Source: Adiantum capillus-veneris (lineage: Eukaryota; Streptophyta; Polypodiopsida; Polypodiales; Pteridaceae). Taken from it: a stretch of DNA of 64,000 bases. The notes under the pieces were generated by a model, which saw only the letters and a list, made by a program, of their open reading frames with translations, was not told the DNA's origin and searched no databases. The DNA is taken from positions 98,166,747-98,230,746 of the forward strand of contig CM043954.1 in assembly GCA_014529385.2 (NCBI GenBank), given 5' to 3'. This document shows positions 51,601 through 57,600 of this stretch, one piece after another. Positions within the stretch are counted from its first letter, which is position 1. Each line of letters begins with the position of its first letter. The position numbers and the translations under genes were made by a program.

Positions 51601-54600
51601 ATGACTGCAGCATTTCGGTCTGAACGATCTCGATAGACATGGTTGCAATAAGGATTAGTCAATCGGGCATCTATGAGGTCCCGAGCGGATCTAGATGCGA
51701 TTGCTAAATACGTTGCCGATTAATCATGGTCTGAGATCCGAATGAATTTTGAATGTGATTTGTCATGTGATGTCCTGTGATGTAGCTGTCGATTGGTACA
51801 TGTGCTAGATGTGTGTTTCTAGTGCGTTAGTATCAACAGTCAGTGTCTGCTAAGACAGTTTATGGCCTCTGTCTGTTTTGCAGACGGTGAAGCCTTCTAC
51901 TTGCAAAGGCACCTTCAATATGCATAAGAGATAAGATTGTCCTTTGGTCGGCCAAAGTAACTGTTAACAGGGCGGGGCGCGTAGACTGGAGAGCTAATGC
52001 CAACATAATGAATTCAAGCATCAGGTTGATGCCAGATCCACCATCAACTACCACCCTAGAGAATTGCCACCCTAGAATAAACACAAGGAGACGACGAACT
52101 CTGTAATCAGTGAGGGGAGCGGGGAGCAACAGCGGGATAGGAGATGATGTAAGACTTTGATGGCTGCATTGGGAGGTGCACGCCATTAGGACCTTCACCT
52201 AGGCACAAAGATTTCATAAGTGCACCTCAAAAATCCGCAGCTAGCCAAAGCATGTCATAGAGCGATACTTGCTGAAAGGAGTTCTTTAGGATATCTTTTG
52301 ATGTAGGCTTTTCTCTTCGTATGAGCACCTTCTCTGGTATCTTGACCTGCTATAGGTCGGCTACTACTTCCAAGAAGTCCCCATCGATATTGGAGTGGAG
52401 AGAAGTTGGTCCACCCTTGGCTCTAGTGGATGGCTTGTCAACTGCTGGAAGAGGTATATTCACTGTTGAGAAAGGTGATGGCAGAGTTGAACTTGCAGGA
52501 AGACTGAGGCTCTAGGAGATGGCTTGTCAACTGCTGGAAGAGGTGTATTCACTGTTGAGAAAGGTAATGGTAGAGTTGAACTTGCAAGGAAGACTGAGGC
52601 TGAGGGCTGCCCTCTCTGCCCAAATGAGGACACCAACCAGCTCCCTCCTCTACCTGCTGTAACTTGTCTTGAGAGGCAACCACATGGGCAGAAGGTGGTG
52701 GCTGAGGGATGGTGCTAACTGTAATTAGATTAATCTTTGGAAATGTAAATTCCAGTGGACTCCGACATGGGCTCGAAGATGTGGAAGCGCGCTGCTTTAA
52801 ACAGTCCTTACTGCAGTGATCCTTGGCATCTGGGCAATGTTGGCAAGGAGGAGACCCTTTGGGAAGAGGACATTTGTTCTGGTAGTGCCCATATTCCCCA
52901 CGGGTGTATGTGTCGATTGGATGGGTGAGACGGGGGGCGAGGTGGTCTCGGGGTTTGCTCCTGCATGGAGGTGGACACTAATGTGAAGAAGCTCTGAGGG
53001 GCTAGAGGAGTGTTAGCATGATAGAAACTCTCAGACGGGAAATTACCTTGCATAACTTGCATAGGAAGGGTATTCAGCAAAGGGGGCATGTGACTTGGAT
53101 GACCTTAGGGGGAAACCATGTTGGATGCAGGTGCCAACCCTTGTTGAAGAGTAGGGGCAAGGCTCTGTTGTGATTGCCGTAATCCCTTCAGGTAGTAACA
53201 ATCTGTCTTCATGTCCATGCTTCTCACAGAAGTGGCAATAAGTCTGAAGCGGGCATTCTTGTAGAGGATGCTCTAGAAAGCGAGATTAGCTACACTAGAC
53301 CACATGCTTAGACTCCTGCTGAGCCTTGAGCTCTTTTAGCTCTCTTAATGTGGTCCAAAGCTTCCTGATGTGGGGACTTTTCTTGTCGAAGAGAGAAGGA
53401 ACTCTCCTCTTGAAGAGCTCGTCATTTTAGTGCTTCTAGTCCCCTGTGTAAAGAAATCAAGGGGTCAGATGCACTGTTCATGAGAACTGAGGAGGGGGGT
53501 CCTTGAATAGCCTCCTTGCCCCTTTTGTCCTTGTAGAACGGCTTTAGGTGGGAGAGTCTCCCGTAGCTTTTGTTGAGAAGTTTGGGGGAGAGCCTTCTCG
53601 ACCCACTTCTTGACCATGAATTCTCCTGGTTGCTGGGGAAGTTTGGCAACCAGAGACTTCATTCTTGCCATGAGTTTTGCAAAAGTCTCTCAGGTTGGAG
53701 CACCAAGGTCCCAACTTATCTAAAACCTTCTCTTGAAAGTCATGTGGTCTGAAAGATTCACATAATTGTTGTCTTCGTGTCGCCCAATTTGTAAAGTGGT
53801 TCTCTGCAAACTGACTGTACCATTTGTCTGCTAGGCTATCCAAGGTTGATGGAAGAGCACTAGGTAGGCATCTTCTTTGTTGAGACCACATGACCTCTCC
53901 AAAGAGATACAAACCTCCTCACATGGTCATGTGCATCCTCTATGGAGAGTCCCTTGAAGGCAGGAAACTTTATGTTGACCTTGGCTAGAACACTCGTCAG
54001 CCCCATTGCGGCTTGCTCAGATGGTGGTAAGTGTGCTTGAGGAGGTGATGAGGGTGGTGAGGAGCTGGTTGATGTAGATGCCAGAGAGGGTAGTGGCAGC
54101 TAGGGCAGAGGACTTCTACTAGGTAAGAAGGGTTCCCAGTTTCTGTGATAGTAGGACTTCTTAGGGGGCTTGGTCGGTCTTTAGATTGCCTTCTATGTGT
54201 GATGGAGTAGCAACAAATCCACCCAACCTATGGGCAAGAAGACCCTGGAACTTGCTGGACAGTCTTGACGCACTAGACCAGTAGACCAAGCTAGACTCGA
54301 CTAGATGAGACAAGTCCAGGCTGGACGAGGGCGAGAGTAGACTAGACCAAGCTAGACCAAGCTGGACAAAGGGGAGGATGGACTAGACTAGGCTGGACGA
54401 AGGGCAGGGTGGACTAGACCAGGCTAGATCAAACCAGTCTAGACCAGTAGACTAGACTGGGGCGAGAGACTAGACCAGCTTGACCAAGTTGGATGAAGAC
54501 GAGGGTGGACTAGACCAGGCTGGCTCAAACCAGTCTAGAAGAGCAGACCAGACCAGAGTGAGACTTCAATTGAGGTCCCACAGGGTGTGCCAAAAATGAG

Positions 54601-57600
54601 AGCACTTGTAGCAAGAAATTTGTGTCGTGCTCTCTACTGTGGGTTCTCCTCAGTGCAATATGCAAGAAATCTCACTCCAAGCATAGAAACAAACATTGTA
54701 GAGCAATATGGAACAAAGCAAGACTACACTCAAATGACACAACAACAGACTCCAAACCCAATGGAAGCTCAACTAGCTCATAGAACCAATATAGACTCTA
54801 GCTGGCAATACATTCAACTCCAAGCTCAGGACTCACGGGTACAATGGGGGTGTCGGGGCTCCAACTCTACAGGGAGAGTGCTGGTGTGCAAGTGCTAGAC
54901 TGAAACACACAAGGCTCTAGACTCAATGACTCAATGACTCAAATGACGCATAGATATCCTCAAACCAACTGAGCATATATATAAACAGAAAAGGTAGCCA
55001 ACCACTAGCACAAATATCTCTGACAACACAGCTATGCCTATCTCTGAACTGTGGTGGTGGTGGGCTGGCCGCGTGTCCTCTAGACCACCACTCTCTTTGT
55101 CTGCCACATGTCACTGCCTAGGTGAGAGTCCACCCAGTGTGAACCCAAGGCGAAGTAGCCAGTGTCCAAAGCCAACTGCAACTGCTGTCCATGTCCTGTG
55201 ACACTGTAGCCTGCTACAAGTATATAGTGGAGCACACGGGACAAGGCCGGATGTTGTCTATTGTATGGAAAATAAAGGAAACCCGATATTGATAGAATTT
55301 GAATCCCAAAGGATGTGGTAAGGAATGGGAGGGCAAACAACAGTACCATTCTCGTCAATACATTTACGAACAAAAATATCAGAGAGATAATTTACCTGGA
55401 GAACCGCCCAACCTGAGGGAATGAATGCTAGGATACTTGCAAAAACATCTAACAGTGTAAGCCCTTCAGCTGCAAACAGCACAATCAGAGTGAGCAGAAC
55501 TGCTGTTACTACCCCTACTTTGAGAAACCTGACAAGAGTGCGAGGTTCTTGCTTCAACACTTTTCTGCTTAAAGCACGTCTTTCCTTTTGTTTGAGCCAT
55601 TTTCTGCTTGTAGCCACAATCTGATTACAGCAGAAATAAAGGCTGTAAACTATAGAACATTGTTTTTCACAAAGTGAAAAGCAAACTGCATTCTGCAAAT
55701 ACTACCTTCAACATTGCGAGTGCAACAATCACAACAAGCCATGAGAGCAGATATACCTGAACATTGAGTGCCAGAGACTCAAAAATGGGTTATGTATTAT
55801 AGTTAAAAAAGAAATCAGACAAGAGTAAAGGTATTTGCTATAAAGAAAACTTCACGTACCACAATGTTCTTGCTTTGATGGACAAAGTTGAGGTGGTAGA
55901 CAAGCCCATACTGATACAAGAAAAACCTTGTCGATAATAAGACTTCGGTGAGCTGAGCATGAAGAATCCCGGTGCTGAGATGAGATTGCTCTTCTTCCCA
56001 CCATGACTCCCAACTTTTGATTCCTGACATCCCACACTTTCCCGAAGATTTTATCCATTTCAGCCAATCAAACCAATCTTCAACAGTCCTTTGCCATTCC
56101 AATCCTTGAGGATTAAACAAAAAAGGTGCAAAAAGCCATGATCCCACCAGCAGCCACAAGGAGAAATTTATGAAAAAGTAAGCAACTGTTTTGTTTTCTG
56201 AAGCCCCATACAACTGGTAGACTATAAGAAGCATCAAAATCTCTATCGCTTTAGTGAAATGGCTGCGCGAATAGAGTCGGTAAATCTGTGCAAATTTTTC
56301 ATGGCGCAAGAAAAATTCATGTCTGTCTGCTCGCTGTGGGAAATTGGCCCTTCCATGGAGTAAAGTCCTTCCAAAGAAATGAGCTTTTGTACCAATGGAG
56401 AAGGTGAAGAAAAATGAAGCAAGCTTAAGTTGCATAGTCAAGAATCTTCTAAAGGCTTTGCGGAATCCCCTCTCTAACCCTATCTCTGCCACAACTGGGG
56501 CAGCCATGAAGAGACCGAAGAACACAAAGGATTCAGATGCCAAAGCAACTTGAGAAGGCTTATTATGCTGAAGACTCACATATTCATCCAAAGCTGGTTC
56601 TAGGCCACTCAGTGTGAGGTAGAGACGCCCATACAAGAAAGTATAGACTGTGAGGACAATGATCTGCAAATAAATAACAATGCCAAAATGGCTATCAATA
56701 AATTCAATGTTCCAAGCAGACACGAAAAAATAACCTCATTAAAGAAGAAACAAAACCATTATTCCAGGGTATACAAAACCTGACGTAAGTCAAAACATAA
56801 AGAACCACTCTTTGCTGAGGTGCAGAGAACTAAAATACCAAGAATATTAACAAGGTGAAGAGTCATGTTGGCATTTTAAATTTTTTGAAAAGGACCCATA
56901 TGAGGCTCGTAAATGAAAATGAAAGGGCCCATTTACAAACTAAACAAGCATAAGTAATGTTAATTCAAAGATGGCCTGCCCAACAATAAAGAATATTATT
57001 TGTTAAGGATGTGTGTGTAAATGTGAGTGCGCGCAAGAGAGAAAGGGGGGGGGGGGGTGGGGGCTGAAGAAATGAGTGCAAAAGTAAAGAGAATTGTCTT
57101 GGTTTTTAAAATCTCAAGATTTAACATTAAATAATGAACAATGATTTTAAGGTATCCACTCACAACCATCATTGCGTCATCTCCAAAGCTAAAAAAACCA
57201 ACCAAATAAGGTCTTTGCCATGGCAAGCCAAAAGTAAAAGAAGATTTCAATGCTTCACATGTAAAAGTCAAATGTATGCCTAACTCTTTTCTTCACTTAG
57301 GCTTGTTTTAAAAAGCCAAAAATGATTAATGATTAAGAGGAAAGAAGTTTAGGCTTACTAGATTGCTGACATAGTAGCCAACCGTCGTGAAATACAATGA
57401 CAACATTCTGAAAAAGTCCAAGTAATGTCCAAGTCGGTAAATGTCTCGACTTATCATTTGTTCTGCATTTCCAACAGCACTCTTGGCATGGTAATGTGAT
57501 ATTTGATCAAACCTCACGTTTTGTCCCTTCCCTAGTTGTATATATTGCTTGTGCATAATGTTACCCCCACGTAAAGTTGTGTTGAACCCTGTATAATCAT

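Larger units (their letters stand above)
51845..55218 (-). mobile_element. Truncated family-A element G
   Basis: 5' LTR at 54607-55218, then leftwards leader minisatellite, gag and protease, stopping near 51845. RT, integrase and 3' LTR are absent. Minus orientation, the same sense as callose synthase. Right edge abuts the intron 211 bp from the donor site. Confidence 0.85.
3602..55395 (-). other. 51,794-bp intron of the callose synthase gene
   Basis: It is bounded by donor GT at 55395-55394 and acceptor AG at 3603-3602, both phase 0. It contains all the LTR elements listed between 5353 and 55218. Sense-oriented (minus) insertions are D, I, G and the solo LTR. The others are antisense. The family's usual introns are tens to hundreds of bases, as the others in this gene are. 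Confidence 0.9.

Noticed and set aside
51310-51844. Possible 3' LTR of B2
   Set aside because: No similarity to the 5' LTR at 23277-23884, and no TG...CA bounded repeat.
55258-55395. C-terminal extension after IPSGWAVLQ as the true end of callose synthase
   Set aside because: The extension has no family similarity, begins exactly at a GT donor, and the conserved C-terminal exon is present at 3317-3601. Kept only as a possible intron-retention product.
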